Shown: positions 51,803 through 60,621, counted from the stretch's first letter. The stretch: DNA of 64,000 nucleotides from Nitrospira sp. (GCA_024998565.1 JACOEM010000001.1:330385-394384); one strand, 5' to 3'. Notes: generated by a model not told the origin, from the letters alone. A program made the numbers and translations.

Positions 51803-51855
51803 GTAAACTTTAACAGACCAACAAGTAAACTTTACAGAGTCATAGCGTAAACTTT
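51803..51855. promoter_or_regulatory. Three GTAAACTTT repeats spaced exactly 22 bp
   Basis: GTAAACTTT at 51803, 51825 and 51847, directly upstream of the HTH-GHKL-STAS gene. Same-face spacing of two helical turns suggests cooperative binding of its own HTH domain. Confidence 0.7.
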
Positions 51856-51965
51856 TGTCGATTCTGCGTCAACCTATGCATGATCACCCTTTGCTTCGCT
51901 CTACAGCAATAGCCACCAGATGAGATACGATGTGAGCGTAGTAACTCGGGCTTTCCTCTCCAAAC

Positions 51966-52580
51966 TCACGGAATCGGCGTGAAGGTCCAGGTCCATCCCT
52001 GGTCCTGTTGCGTGAAGACCTGCCCTTTTGACAGCTGGCCTGCGAGGAACTCGGGAGGAAGTGTCACCAGCACCTGTTCCTCGCGCACCTGCCCCTGAAC
52101 CAGGTGTGTGCCCTTGCAGCCGCCACCCCCGACATATTCCTCCATATCCGGCGTTCTCCGTTCACCCACCAGCCCGAACATCGGTCCCATCACCAGAATG
52201 CTCTTCAACTCAAAATGCTCATAGGCCCCTTTCAGAATCGGTGCCGGGCAGACCGCCGAGCCATCACGATAGTGCTCCGCCTTCGTCGGAATATCCGGCA
52301 GCACTTTTGGCGACACCCCATCCTCCAGCGGCCACTTGAATTCGAACTCGACCTGCTTCGTCACGTCGGCGACGGCCGAACCACCGACGAATTGCTTGTC
52401 TCTTTGAAAGACTCCCACCACTTTGTACTTCAACGGTGCGGGCTTCGAACGGGAGGCCCCTTTCGTGAGCCAGACCATGGCTTCGCTCACAGTGGTCGAC
52501 ATCTCCGGCCATGCGCCTGCCTCACGGCCGCTCGACATGAGCACGGTCCCTGCGATCATCAGCACCACCAGACGTGTCAT
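51966..52580 (-). CDS. Secreted hypothetical protein, 204 residues
   Basis: N-terminal signal (MTRLVVLMIAGTVLMSSGRE). Beta-rich body: LKYKVVGVFQRDKQFVGG, VTKQVEFEFKWPLEDGVSPK and YVGGGGCKGTHLVQGQVREE. Two Cys (VCPAPIL, GGCKG) may form a disulfide. I do not recognise it. Start after GAGGAGTGACGC. Confidence 0.65.
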   Translation of the reverse strand: MTRLVVLMIAGTVLMSSGREAGAWPEMSTTVSEAMVWLTKGASRSKPAPLKYKVVGVFQRDKQFVGGSAVADVTKQVEFEFKWPLEDGVSPKVLPDIPTKAEHYRDGSAVCPAPILKGAYEHFELKSILVMGPMFGLVGERRTPDMEEYVGGGGCKGTHLVQGQVREEQVLVTLPPEFLAGQLSKGQVFTQQDQGWTWTFTPIP

Positions 52581-52599
52581 GCGTCACTCCTCTGCAAGC

Positions 52600-52778
52600 T
52601 AGCCCGGACTATTCATGAATACCTGCTCCGTCGTCTGATTCTCTCACCCGGCGTGGCTTTTCTCGTTCGGCCTCCACGACGGACTGCCAGTACGCCTGCG
52701 TCAGCCTCACGTGCGAGAAGCCGCGGCGGGCTTCGGTCTCGAACGCCTCGCGACGGCATTCATGAATAATCCGGGCTA
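52600..52778. repeat. Palindromic element, family B
   Basis: Ends TAGCCCGGACTATTCATGAA and TTCATGAATAATCCGGGCTA are inverted repeats with one mismatch in 20 bases. The 179-bp interior is GC-rich and only weakly self-complementary. A non-autonomous (MITE-like) element is likely. Confidence 0.65.
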
Positions 52779-52826
52779 GAGACACCCCCCTAGCGACCCT
52801 CCCTTATTCCGCGCAGCGGCATGCCG

Positions 52827-53777
52827 TCAACCGCCCACACCGGCATTCACTCGTCGCTCTACGGGATACTGCCGTTCCCGCCAGGCATCGAGACCACCTT
52901 CGAGCGGGCGAACACGGTGGATGCCTTTCTTTTTCAGCAGAAACGCCGTCCTGGCGCTGGAGACTTCATTCGGGCAGGTGCAATAGAGCACGATGTCGCG
53001 ATCACGCGGAATCTCCTGGTGCCGATGCTCGATCTCTTCCAACGTGAAGTTGATCGCACCGGGAATGGTATCCGGATCGAGTTGCAGCGACAGGGGATGC
53101 CGCACATCCACCACGCTGATCGCCTCGCCCGCATCCAGCCGCTGTTTGAGCTCGTCCACGGAAATCTTCGACATGCGCAGATGCCTGAGGAACTGCTGCC
53201 GGTAATAGAACTTATAGCCGATGAATCCCGCCAGGCCGATGAGCAGCACCCCGAACACCAGTCCGCCCGCTTGATCCAACACCCCGACGAGTTGCTCAAG
53301 TTGATTGCTGAATAATGCGCCGACTCCGGCGCTGACCGCCGCCCAGATCAACGTGCCCGCGACATCGTACAGTGCGAAGGTCGTCGCGGCCATGCCGACA
53401 ATCCCGGCCAGCGGCGGCGCCACCGTATTGAAACCGGGGATGAACTTGGCCAGCAACAGACCACGTGGCCCGTACCGGTGAAACAGATTTTCCGTATCCC
53501 TGACGCAGGAGTCCGGCTCAAGCGACAGGCGACAGAGAAACCCCAGCACCTTGCCGCCTTTGATGCGACCAAGATAGTACCAGGCGAGGTCCGGCGGGAG
53601 CGCAGCGGCCACCGGCACGAGCAACGCCATGGCGAGGCTCATTTTTCCGGCCCCGACGAGCGCACCTGCCGCAATGAGGAGAGGAATCGCCGGAATCGGA
53701 AATCCGATCTGCTCAACGAAGATCACCCAGAACAGCACCGAGGCGCCGTGATCGGCGAGAAATTGGAAGGTGTTCAT
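52827..53777 (-). CDS. DedA-family membrane protein fused to a rhodanese domain
   Basis: 316 residues. Residues 1-200 are a DedA/VTT membrane domain (VEQIGFPIPAIPLLIAAGAL, FHRYGPRGLLLAKFIPGFNT, PLAGIVGMAATTFALYDVAG). From about 205 a rhodanese-like domain: VDVRHPLSLQLD, IPGAINFTLEEI and the active loop IVLYCTCPNEVSSARTAFLL with Cys. DedA proteins move lipids; the attached sulfurtransferase-like domain faces the cytosol. Start after GAAGGAGATCGCC. Confidence 0.9.
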   Translation of the reverse strand: MNTFQFLADHGASVLFWVIFVEQIGFPIPAIPLLIAAGALVGAGKMSLAMALLVPVAAALPPDLAWYYLGRIKGGKVLGFLCRLSLEPDSCVRDTENLFHRYGPRGLLLAKFIPGFNTVAPPLAGIVGMAATTFALYDVAGTLIWAAVSAGVGALFSNQLEQLVGVLDQAGGLVFGVLLIGLAGFIGYKFYYRQQFLRHLRMSKISVDELKQRLDAGEAISVVDVRHPLSLQLDPDTIPGAINFTLEEIEHRHQEIPRDRDIVLYCTCPNEVSSARTAFLLKKKGIHRVRPLEGGLDAWRERQYPVERRVNAGVGG

Positions 53778-53797
53778 GGCGATCTCCTTCCGTGCGC

Positions 53798-55537
53798 TCA
53801 GGCGCTGCGATACCGTGAGAATCGCGCAAAGAGAATGGCGGCGAAGGGGAGGGCCAGGCCGAGCAGGGCCTGCACAATCAACAGGAGTCCGAGCTGACTA
53901 TAGTCGTCAGGGGTCTGGATAGCGTTGGTCACCGGATCGCGCACCTCCCGGGTGACGACAAACAGCTGGTTGAGATACTTCGTCCCGAGCTGACCGAGCG
54001 ACAGCGCGAGGTTCGTGAAGGACGCCATCACGGCAAAATAGGTCGCCTTGAGATTCGGCGGCGCAGAATTCGCGATCCAGGCCAGCATGGGAATCATGGA
54101 AATCTGACCGAGCGGCGATTCCAGAGCGGTATTCACCAACGCAATGAACCGCGCATCGACCAGCCCGCCGGTCACGGCCGCCGTCCACTCGTGAAGCCCG
54201 TAATACATGCTGACGATGGGCAAGCCCAGGAAGAATGCCGCCAGGGTGAGAAAGCCCACCACATAGGCAATGGACCGCTCAGCCATGAATCGCCGGAACA
54301 GAAACATGCCCGCGAGCGTGAGAGCGCTGCCGATGAGCGACAGCACCGACAGGAACTGTTGATCGAACTTCAACTGATCGATCATCCACCAGGTCGCCCC
54401 TTCGCCGGGCCCTGGAACGGCGCGAAACACGAAGACCACCAGCGCGGTACCCACGAGCACATGCCTCGCGTCGGGAGCCAGCTCCCTGGTGAGGCGCACC
54501 ATCAACAACGAGACGATGGCCATCGACCCGGCGAACACGATTTCTTCACTGTAGGCAAAGTCTGCGACTCCGACCGTCAGGGTAAAGAGCACGAAAGCCA
54601 GACTGCCCCCCAGAATCCACCAATTGGGCTTGGTCGGTTCAGCGGCCCGGTCCGTGAGCGTCGCAACCTGTTCTGGCGTCATACCCTGACTGAGAAGCCG
54701 CCGCCTGGTTCGCACCCGCAGGATCGACGCGGTGATGACCCCGAGCACCGATACGGCCGGGATCACCAACGCCATCAGATACACCTGCTCATAGATCGAG
54801 GCCACCTGCTCCTTCGGCATATTTTCCACACCGTTGAACAGGTACAGATTAATGAGGGCGACCAGAATGCCCCCGCTGATAATGGCGACACGCCCGAGCG
54901 TCTGCATCGTGGTGTGCATGAGCTTCAGCCTGGCTTCATCGATGGGCACCCCTCGCTCATCGACCCTTGGCACGGCCTCGACCGTCATCGCGTCCGCCAC
55001 CGTGTCCTGAATCACATAGCCGATCGGCGACAACAACACGCTGAGCACGTACCACACTTCGGCCGGCATCACGGCGACCATCGCCTCGCGGTGACCGATC
55101 AGGCCGACCATGATCAACAGACTGGCCGCAATCACGCCGGCACCGAAATAGACGAGCAGGCTTTTCCAGCGCCAGAGCAGATCGACCAGGTGTCCGAACG
55201 GCATTTTGAGCGCCCAGGGAATGCCTGCCCAGAATCCCAACGCGGCAAGAAAGGCGGCGGACAGGCCCAGATAATCTTTGACGAAGAACGTGCCCACGAT
55301 GCCGGTGAGACCGGAAATCCCTGCGGCCATATAGACCATGAGGGGCGGCAGATAGGAGAGCCGGAAGTCGCGCGCGAGTTCCAGAATATTGCGGTCGATC
55401 CAGCGGGAGGCAGCAGCAATCACGAATGCGTATCCAGGGACGGCAGTGAACGGATCTTCTTCTCCCTCTCTGTTACCCGTACGGGACCACCATTTGCAAG
55501 CAGCCCGGAGAGCCGGATGGAACGGCCGGAGCCTCAC
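53798..55537 (-). CDS. BT1/folate-biopterin-type MFS transporter
   Basis: 579 residues from GTG 55537; GTG 55423 is an alternative start. Twelve or so membrane helices, with LPPLMVYMAAGISGLTGIVG, LGFWAGIPWALKMPFGHLVD and SPIGYVIQDTVADAMTVEAV (the BT1 DxxADxxxE-like motif) near the N-terminus. Substrate may be folate or pterin, as in plant and kinetoplastid relatives; not provable here. 20 bases upstream of the DedA-rhodanese gene. Confidence 0.8.
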   Translation of the reverse strand: MRLRPFHPALRAACKWWSRTGNREGEEDPFTAVPGYAFVIAAASRWIDRNILELARDFRLSYLPPLMVYMAAGISGLTGIVGTFFVKDYLGLSAAFLAALGFWAGIPWALKMPFGHLVDLLWRWKSLLVYFGAGVIAASLLIMVGLIGHREAMVAVMPAEVWYVLSVLLSPIGYVIQDTVADAMTVEAVPRVDERGVPIDEARLKLMHTTMQTLGRVAIISGGILVALINLYLFNGVENMPKEQVASIYEQVYLMALVIPAVSVLGVITASILRVRTRRRLLSQGMTPEQVATLTDRAAEPTKPNWWILGGSLAFVLFTLTVGVADFAYSEEIVFAGSMAIVSLLMVRLTRELAPDARHVLVGTALVVFVFRAVPGPGEGATWWMIDQLKFDQQFLSVLSLIGSALTLAGMFLFRRFMAERSIAYVVGFLTLAAFFLGLPIVSMYYGLHEWTAAVTGGLVDARFIALVNTALESPLGQISMIPMLAWIANSAPPNLKATYFAVMASFTNLALSLGQLGTKYLNQLFVVTREVRDPVTNAIQTPDDYSQLGLLLIVQALLGLALPFAAILFARFSRYRSA

Positions 55538-55570
55538 GACCCCGGCCCTTCCAAACAGTACACGTACGGC

Positions 55571-56644
55571 TTACTTCGGAAACTCTACGGGCGCAGCCAC
55601 GTGCTGCCATCCTTCGCCGTTGAGCGACCGTAAGAATGCGACCAGATCCTGCTGCTCGGGCTCGGTCAGTTCGAGCGGGATCACGGTGTTATCGAGGTGC
55701 GGATTCTTGATGCCACCCTGGTTGTAGAACCGGACGACATCTTCGAGCGTCGCAAACCGGCCGTCGTGCATGTACGGCGCCGTACGCGCGATCTCTCGCA
55801 ACGTGGGCGTTTTAAACGCGCCGATATCCTCGGCATTCTTCGTCACCATGTAGCGCCCCAAATCGACGGTGTTCGTGTCCCAGCCGATACCGAGGTTATG
55901 AAATTTCTCGTCGGAGAAGTTGAACCCGGAGTGGCATCGTGTGCAGCGGGCCTTCCCTCGAAACAGTTCGAGCCCTCGCTTCGCCGAATCGCTCAAGGCC
56001 TGCTCATCGCCGCCCATATCGAACCGGTCCACCGGGCTGTTGCCCGACAACAGGGTCCGCTGAAAAGCAGCGATCGCACGGCCCACATTGCCGACGGTCA
56101 CTTCGCGGCCGAACACCTCCTGAAAGAGCATCCGATAGCCCTCGATGCTCTTGATCTTGCTCACCAACTCATGGTGGTCGAGAAACCCGTGCTCAACCGG
56201 GCTGACGAATGGACCGACTGATTGATCCTCCAACGTGTCGGCTCGACCGTCCCAGAATTGCGCCTTGCTATACACCCGGTTGATCGCCGTCGGGGCGCTG
56301 CGTCCGCCCTGCAACCGATAAATGCCCGTCGAGACCGGTTGTCCATCGGTGAAGGCCAGGCCCGGCATATGACAGGTTGCGCACGCCACCGTTCCGTTCT
56401 TTGAGAGCCGCTTGTCGAAAAAGAGCCAGCGACCCAGCTCGAGCTTCCGCGCCGTCTGCGGGTTGTCGGCGGGAATATATCCGCTGGGATCCTCCAATCC
56501 CAGCGGCACCTCCTGCGCCACGGGAACGGCGCCTGGTTGCGCCACCGACGGCTCACCCATGACCCTGGTGGCCGCCAAGCCCATCGCCCCGACGGTCGCC
56601 ACCACCACTGTACCGACCATCCACTTGATGCTCATCTTGCCCAT
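55571..56644 (-). CDS. Diheme cytochrome c peroxidase (CcpA/MauG family)
   Basis: 357 residues from MGKMSIKWMVGTVVVATVGA, a membrane or signal helix. Two heme sites: TVACATCHMPGLAFTDG and ARCTRCHSGFNFSDEKFHNL. Further KTPTLREIARTAPYMHDGRF and the terminal LTEPEQQDLVAFLRSLNGE match the family. Reduces periplasmic H2O2 using cytochrome c electrons. Start after GAAGGAGGAAGGGAGGAGATC. oxyR lies divergently just beyond a small lipoprotein gene. Confidence 0.93.
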   Translation of the reverse strand: MGKMSIKWMVGTVVVATVGAMGLAATRVMGEPSVAQPGAVPVAQEVPLGLEDPSGYIPADNPQTARKLELGRWLFFDKRLSKNGTVACATCHMPGLAFTDGQPVSTGIYRLQGGRSAPTAINRVYSKAQFWDGRADTLEDQSVGPFVSPVEHGFLDHHELVSKIKSIEGYRMLFQEVFGREVTVGNVGRAIAAFQRTLLSGNSPVDRFDMGGDEQALSDSAKRGLELFRGKARCTRCHSGFNFSDEKFHNLGIGWDTNTVDLGRYMVTKNAEDIGAFKTPTLREIARTAPYMHDGRFATLEDVVRFYNQGGIKNPHLDNTVIPLELTEPEQQDLVAFLRSLNGEGWQHVAAPVEFPK

Positions 56645-56691
56645 GATCTCCTCCCTTCCTCCTTCTTCCTTCGATGCTCCTTCCGTACGGA

Positions 56692-56898
56692 TCATCGAAA
56701 CCGCAGAGTCGTGCCCAGCCGATCCTGGCGCTCCATGTGCCGTTCGACCTTTTGAATGAATTCTTCTTCCGACAGGGGCGTTTGCTGCCCTTCCGAGAAG
56801 GCCACGGTCCGATGACCCGTTGGGTTCGACGGCGTTGCGCACGCCTGCAACATGATCACGGCGAACCCCATACCGACGGCTATCACAATCTGTCGCAT
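56692..56898 (-). CDS. Small lipoprotein
   Basis: 68 residues. MRQIVIAVGMGFAVIMLQAC has a lipobox LQAC, followed by a short polar chain (EEEFIQKVERHMERQDRLGT). Strong ribosome site AAGGAGGTGGGGT. First gene facing oxyR and probably co-transcribed with the peroxidase gene. Confidence 0.7.
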   Translation of the reverse strand: MRQIVIAVGMGFAVIMLQACATPSNPTGHRTVAFSEGQQTPLSEEEFIQKVERHMERQDRLGTTLRFR

Positions 56899-56975
56899 AC
56901 CCCACCTCCTTGTTCCATGGCTGCATTGTTGCGAGGTCATACAGAGACGATACCGGTTGCCTGAGAATCAGTCCA

Positions 56976-57016
56976 ATTGATAGTCTATGGCATCACGATA
57001 AACTGAGCTTATCAAT
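56976..57016. promoter_or_regulatory. Nested palindromes in the oxyR-peroxidase intergenic region
   Basis: ATTGATAG (56976) and TTATCAAT (57009-57016) form an outer inverted repeat; GATAA-ACTGAGC-TTATC (56997-57013) forms an inner one. Position and ATAG/CTAT-like words fit an OxyR site controlling both directions. Confidence 0.55.
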
Positions 57017-57030
57017 AGTGGAGGGGAGTC

Positions 57031-57945
57031 ATGACCCTGACGGAACTGCAGTACATCGTGGCGGTGTCGCGCGAGCGTCATTTCGGACGGGCGGCGGATC
57101 GGGTCTTCGTCACCCAACCGGCCCTCAGCCAGGCTATTAAGAAGTTGGAAGATGAATTGGGGGTGGCGATTTTCGAGCGACGGAAGAATCACGTCGAGCT
57201 CACGCCGCTCGGGGAGCAGATCGTCCATCAGGCTCAACGCGTGCTGGAGGAGGCGGATCAGATCAAACTGCTCGCCGCGCAGGGGAAGAACCAACTCGTC
57301 GGCGCCTTGCGGTTCGGGGTGATTGCGACGGTGGGGCCGTATCTCTTGCCCGACCTGATCCCGCTGCTGCACAAGCGCGCCCCCGGCATGCCGCTCGAAA
57401 TCGAAGAAAATCTGACCGTCAATCTGACCGCCATGCTGAAGAGCGGCAAACTGGACGTGATTATGATCGCGCTACCGTTCGAAGAACCGGGCATTCTCAC
57501 CCAAGCCCTCTATGACGAACCGTTCAAGGCCGTCGTGCCGGCCGATCACCGGCTGGCCAAACGGTCAAAAATCGATTCGGCACTCTTGAGCACGGAGCGC
57601 GTGCTCTTACCGCACGCAGGACATTGTTTCCGGCAACAGGTCCTGGAGAGCTGCCCGGAACTCAGCCGGTCGGACACGGAAAGTTTGCAGGGCAATTCGC
57701 TGGAGACGATCCGTCAGATGGTGGCCTCCGGACTGGGCATCACCGTCATGCCCTGCAGTGCCGTCACGGCCAAACATCAGAACAAACGGCTGGCTGTCCT
57801 GGAGTTCATGAAGCCGGTGCCGGAACGCAGGATTGCGCTGGCGTGGCGGAAGGGATTCACGAGGCCTTCGGTGATTCCGGTGATCCAGGATGCGGTCGGT
57901 GCGTTGAAAATTCCCGGACTGACGCCCATCACCTCAGGATCCTAA
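57031..57945 (+). CDS. oxyR: Hydrogen-peroxide-sensing LysR regulator OxyR
   Basis: 304 residues. LysR helix-turn-helix MTLTELQYIVAVSRERHFGR and FVTQPALSQAIKKLEDELGV. The redox pair is present: HAGHCFRQQVLESCPELSRS, the two Cys nine residues apart as in E. coli OxyR (C199 and C208). Start after GGAGGGGAGTC. Divergent from a lipoprotein-cytochrome c peroxidase unit, a typical OxyR target. Confidence 0.95.
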   Translation: MTLTELQYIVAVSRERHFGRAADRVFVTQPALSQAIKKLEDELGVAIFERRKNHVELTPLGEQIVHQAQRVLEEADQIKLLAAQGKNQLVGALRFGVIATVGPYLLPDLIPLLHKRAPGMPLEIEENLTVNLTAMLKSGKLDVIMIALPFEEPGILTQALYDEPFKAVVPADHRLAKRSKIDSALLSTERVLLPHAGHCFRQQVLESCPELSRSDTESLQGNSLETIRQMVASGLGITVMPCSAVTAKHQNKRLAVLEFMKPVPERRIALAWRKGFTRPSVIPVIQDAVGALKIPGLTPITSGS

Positions 57946-57970
57946 GCATCCCACGATGAAAGGAGGAAGA

Positions 57971-58321
57971 ATGGCCGAGTCACGACTCAGCACGCATGTG
58001 CTGGACATTGCGCAAGGCCGACCGGCGCAGGGTATTCCCGTCACGTTGGAAGGCCAGGGGTTGGCGGGAATCTGGAAACTACTCGGCAAGAGCAGAACGG
58101 ATGCGGACGGCCGTAGCAATGATTTGTACCCTGCAAATCTCCGCCTTCAGCCCGGAGTCTACCGTCTCACATTTGACGTCTCGACCTATTTTCGCGCACA
58201 GCACGTGCCGAGCTTTTACCCTGAGGTAGTCGTCATCTTCAATCTGTCCGACGCGGGACAGCCGTATCACATTCCGCTGCTCCTGAGCCCCTTCGGCTAC
58301 AGCACCTATCGAGGGAGTTGA
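57971..58321 (+). CDS. uraH: 5-hydroxyisourate hydrolase (transthyretin-like)
   Basis: 116 residues. STHVLDIAQGRPAQGIPVTL at the N-terminus, SRTDADGRSNDL, the FYPEVVVIFNL strand, YHIPLLLSPFGYSTYRGS at the C-terminus (the HIUase YRGS signature). Hydrolyses 5-hydroxyisourate in purine degradation. No uricase or OHCU decarboxylase gene nearby. Start after AAAGGAGGAAGA. Confidence 0.95.
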   Translation: MAESRLSTHVLDIAQGRPAQGIPVTLEGQGLAGIWKLLGKSRTDADGRSNDLYPANLRLQPGVYRLTFDVSTYFRAQHVPSFYPEVVVIFNLSDAGQPYHIPLLLSPFGYSTYRGS

Positions 58322-58348
58322 GCGAAGATCGGCGATCCCCTCTGCCGG

Positions 58349-59044
58349 TTATTCCCGCGCCCCCGCCGACAGGAGAATGTCGGCAATGACTCTGTAGCCC
58401 TTCTGTCTGGCATGCCGGAGCGGCGTCACCCCGTCTCCGTCGGCCAGGTTGAGATCAGCCCCTGCAGCCGCCAGCAATCCGACGATGGTCTGATGTGTCG
58501 ATCCACCGTCACCGAGAATGATGGCTTCCAACAAAGCCGTCCAGCCCAGCCGGTTCACGTGATTCACGTCGATCTTTGTCTTCAGCAGTTCTTTCACCAC
58601 TTCCACGTGGCCGCGCTCGCAGGCCGGGATCAAGGCGGTGCCTCCGTAGCGATTGTAGATCGTGAAGTCGGGATCGGCAGCCAACGTCATTCGCAGAATG
58701 TCGATATACCCGCTCGCCCCGGCCAACAGCAGAGGACTGTTTTGCATGGCATCTTGCGCATTCACATCGGAACCGGCCTGAATCAACATCTTGGCGACCT
58801 CGACATGATTCCGATAAGTTGCAGCCATCAGGGCCGTGCGCCCCTGCGGATCATGAGCCCGGACGCCGGCTCCATCTTTCAACAGCTTCCGCACCGCCTC
58901 AAGATCGTTGCGTTCTGCCGCCGCAATCAGAGCCTGGTCTCTCGTCCGATGACCCGGCTCGGCGCCAGCCAGGGTGACGCTCGCCATGAAGAGCAGACCG
59001 GTCCATGACAGAGCGCGCATCCAACCCATCTGATTCCACCTCAT
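58349..59044 (-). CDS. Secreted ankyrin-repeat protein
   Basis: 231 residues; signal peptide to about 28 (LLFMASVTLAGAEP). About six ankyrin repeats, e.g. DQALIAAAERNDLEAVRKLL, GRTALMAATYRNHVEVAKML, GTALIPACERGHVEVVKELL and GVTPLRHARQKGYRVIADIL. Protein-protein interaction in the periplasm. Start overlaps the MBL gene stop by ATGA. Confidence 0.88.
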   Translation of the reverse strand: MRWNQMGWMRALSWTGLLFMASVTLAGAEPGHRTRDQALIAAAERNDLEAVRKLLKDGAGVRAHDPQGRTALMAATYRNHVEVAKMLIQAGSDVNAQDAMQNSPLLLAGASGYIDILRMTLAADPDFTIYNRYGGTALIPACERGHVEVVKELLKTKIDVNHVNRLGWTALLEAIILGDGGSTHQTIVGLLAAAGADLNLADGDGVTPLRHARQKGYRVIADILLSAGARE

Positions 59045-59904
59045 TGTCGTCGCTCGACCAGATCACGCACCGCCGCTCGCATTTCGGATTGTGGCAGCCA
59101 GACACGGCCGCCATGACCGGCCAACACCCATTCGAATGAACAGTTCGTCAGTTGCTCGATGGAACGGTGTAAGGCTGCTGCATTCCACACCAACTGCCGC
59201 GGCGAGGCAAGTTCCCTAACCTCCGGCTCCCACCAGAGATGATCGCCGGTAAACAGAAACCGGTCCCGATACAGCAGACAGAGGCTACCGGCCGTATGGC
59301 CGGGAACAGGTATGATGCGAAAGTCTTCACCGTAGACGCGAGCGTCCGCCCCTTCAATGATCACCTCCGCATCGGGCATGGCATGGACATCCGCACGGTG
59401 GATAATTCGCCGGGCACCGAACCGGCGTGCATACCTGGCGGCATCCGCCACATCGTCTTCATGGGTGAGAAAAATATGGGCGAGACCTCCCATCCGATCG
59501 AAGACATCGACAAGCGGTTTGAGATACCGCGGCGAATCGATCAACCAGTTGCCGCCGGGATGTTGCACGAAGAAACTGTTCGCCCCGAACGACTTTTCCG
59601 AATTGAAGCCGCAGTAGTAGACGTTGCCCTCAATAGGGAACGGGAAGTCGGCTTTCGCGGCACTCAAGAGGGTTTGGTTCGTATGCTCGGCCCCGATCGA
59701 CCCGGTCGGGCAGGCGAGCAACGCGCGATAGGCCTGCCTGGTTTCCAATTCGGTGGCCGGCTGATGAGTCACCGCCGAATATTCTCCCACTTCTTCGAAA
59801 CTCGACGGAGCCAATTGTCGGCAGGCATCACAATTGATGCAGGTGGAATCGACATAGAAGTTGCCGGCTCGATTCGCATCCAATCGTTTACGCGCGTCAG
59901 CCAT
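59041..59904 (-). CDS. Ferredoxin-metallo-beta-lactamase fusion protein
   Basis: 287 residues from MADARKRLDANRAGNFYVDS. Residues 15-75: ferredoxin-like 4Fe-4S segment STCINCDACRQLAPSSFEEV with a fourth Cys in LLACPTGSIGA. Rest: MBL fold (GNWLIDSPRY, HIFLTHEDDVADAARYARRF, IPVPGHTAGSLCLLYRDRFL, FTGDHLWWEP, WVLAGHGGRV). The usual HxHxDH reads THEDDVADA, a variant. Such fusions are common in cyanobacteria and nitrifiers; role unknown. Overlaps the glycosylase gene by 8 bases. Confidence 0.88.
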   Translation of the reverse strand: MADARKRLDANRAGNFYVDSTCINCDACRQLAPSSFEEVGEYSAVTHQPATELETRQAYRALLACPTGSIGAEHTNQTLLSAAKADFPFPIEGNVYYCGFNSEKSFGANSFFVQHPGGNWLIDSPRYLKPLVDVFDRMGGLAHIFLTHEDDVADAARYARRFGARRIIHRADVHAMPDAEVIIEGADARVYGEDFRIIPVPGHTAGSLCLLYRDRFLFTGDHLWWEPEVRELASPRQLVWNAAALHRSIEQLTNCSFEWVLAGHGGRVWLPQSEMRAAVRDLVERRQ

Positions 59905-60574
59905 TCGGAGCTCGCTTCCCCGCACCCGTCACCACGGGCAGAGCTGTGCGCAGCACTTTCGCCCGATCCGCCGCGCGCCAGAGATACCAGGCTGCGGCCG
60001 TGCGATAGGGCCTCCAGCGTTCTCCGTACACCAGCAGCTCTTTTGGAGTCGGCATGGCCTTTCGTTTGTATACGATCCGGAATCCATTCCGCACGCCAAA
60101 GTCATCCACCGGCAGGACATCGGGTCGGCCAAGCTGAAAAATCAGCAGCATCTCCACGGTCCATCGTCCGACACCGCGCACCGCGATCAGTCGTTCGACA
60201 ATGGCATCATCCTCGAGGCGTTGAATCACGGCCGTGGTCGGCACGGTTCCATCCATCGCCTTGGCCGCTAGGTCCTGCAACGCGGCAATCTTGGCGCGAG
60301 AAAACCCTGTGCCGCGAATCATCTCCGGCGCCATCGCCAGCAAGTCAGCCGGACGGGGAAACCGCCGGCCGGGAAACAACGCGATGAACCGCTTGAGAAT
60401 GCTCTCCGCTGCCTTGTCATGCAGTTGCTGATAGGCAATGGCGCGGGCCAGCGACTCAAACGGGGAGCGCCTCGCTCGAAGCGAGAGTGCATAGGGCCCG
60501 ACCTCACCGATCACCCGCTTCATCACCGGATCGATCTTACACAGGTGAGCAATGGCCGGTGACGGCTGGTTCAT
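59897..60574 (-). CDS. DNA-3-methyladenine glycosylase II-like (AlkA family)
   Basis: 225 residues. HhH-GPD fold: SLARAIAYQQLHDKAAESIL, then the helix-hairpin-helix RLIAVRGVGRWTVEMLLIFQ and the catalytic Asp in VLPVDDFGVRNGFRI. Excises alkylated bases. Lacks the N-terminal domain of E. coli AlkA, as do many short homologues. Start after AGGCGAAGTCGT. Confidence 0.92.
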   Translation of the reverse strand: MNQPSPAIAHLCKIDPVMKRVIGEVGPYALSLRARRSPFESLARAIAYQQLHDKAAESILKRFIALFPGRRFPRPADLLAMAPEMIRGTGFSRAKIAALQDLAAKAMDGTVPTTAVIQRLEDDAIVERLIAVRGVGRWTVEMLLIFQLGRPDVLPVDDFGVRNGFRIVYKRKAMPTPKELLVYGERWRPYRTAAAWYLWRAADRAKVLRTALPVVTGAGKRAPNG

Positions 60575-60621
60575 ACGACTTCGCCTATCCGAACTGCAGA
60601 CGGTGGAGAACGGCCATCCGC

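Noticed and set aside
50209..51855. Genomic island inserted at the tmRNA gene
   Set aside because: The AT-rich regulator lies at the tmRNA 5' side, no integrase is present and no duplicated tmRNA 3' end was seen.
54191..55633. 480-codon plus-strand frame opposite the BT1-type transporter
   Set aside because: His/Gln/Arg-rich antisense shadow of membrane helices.
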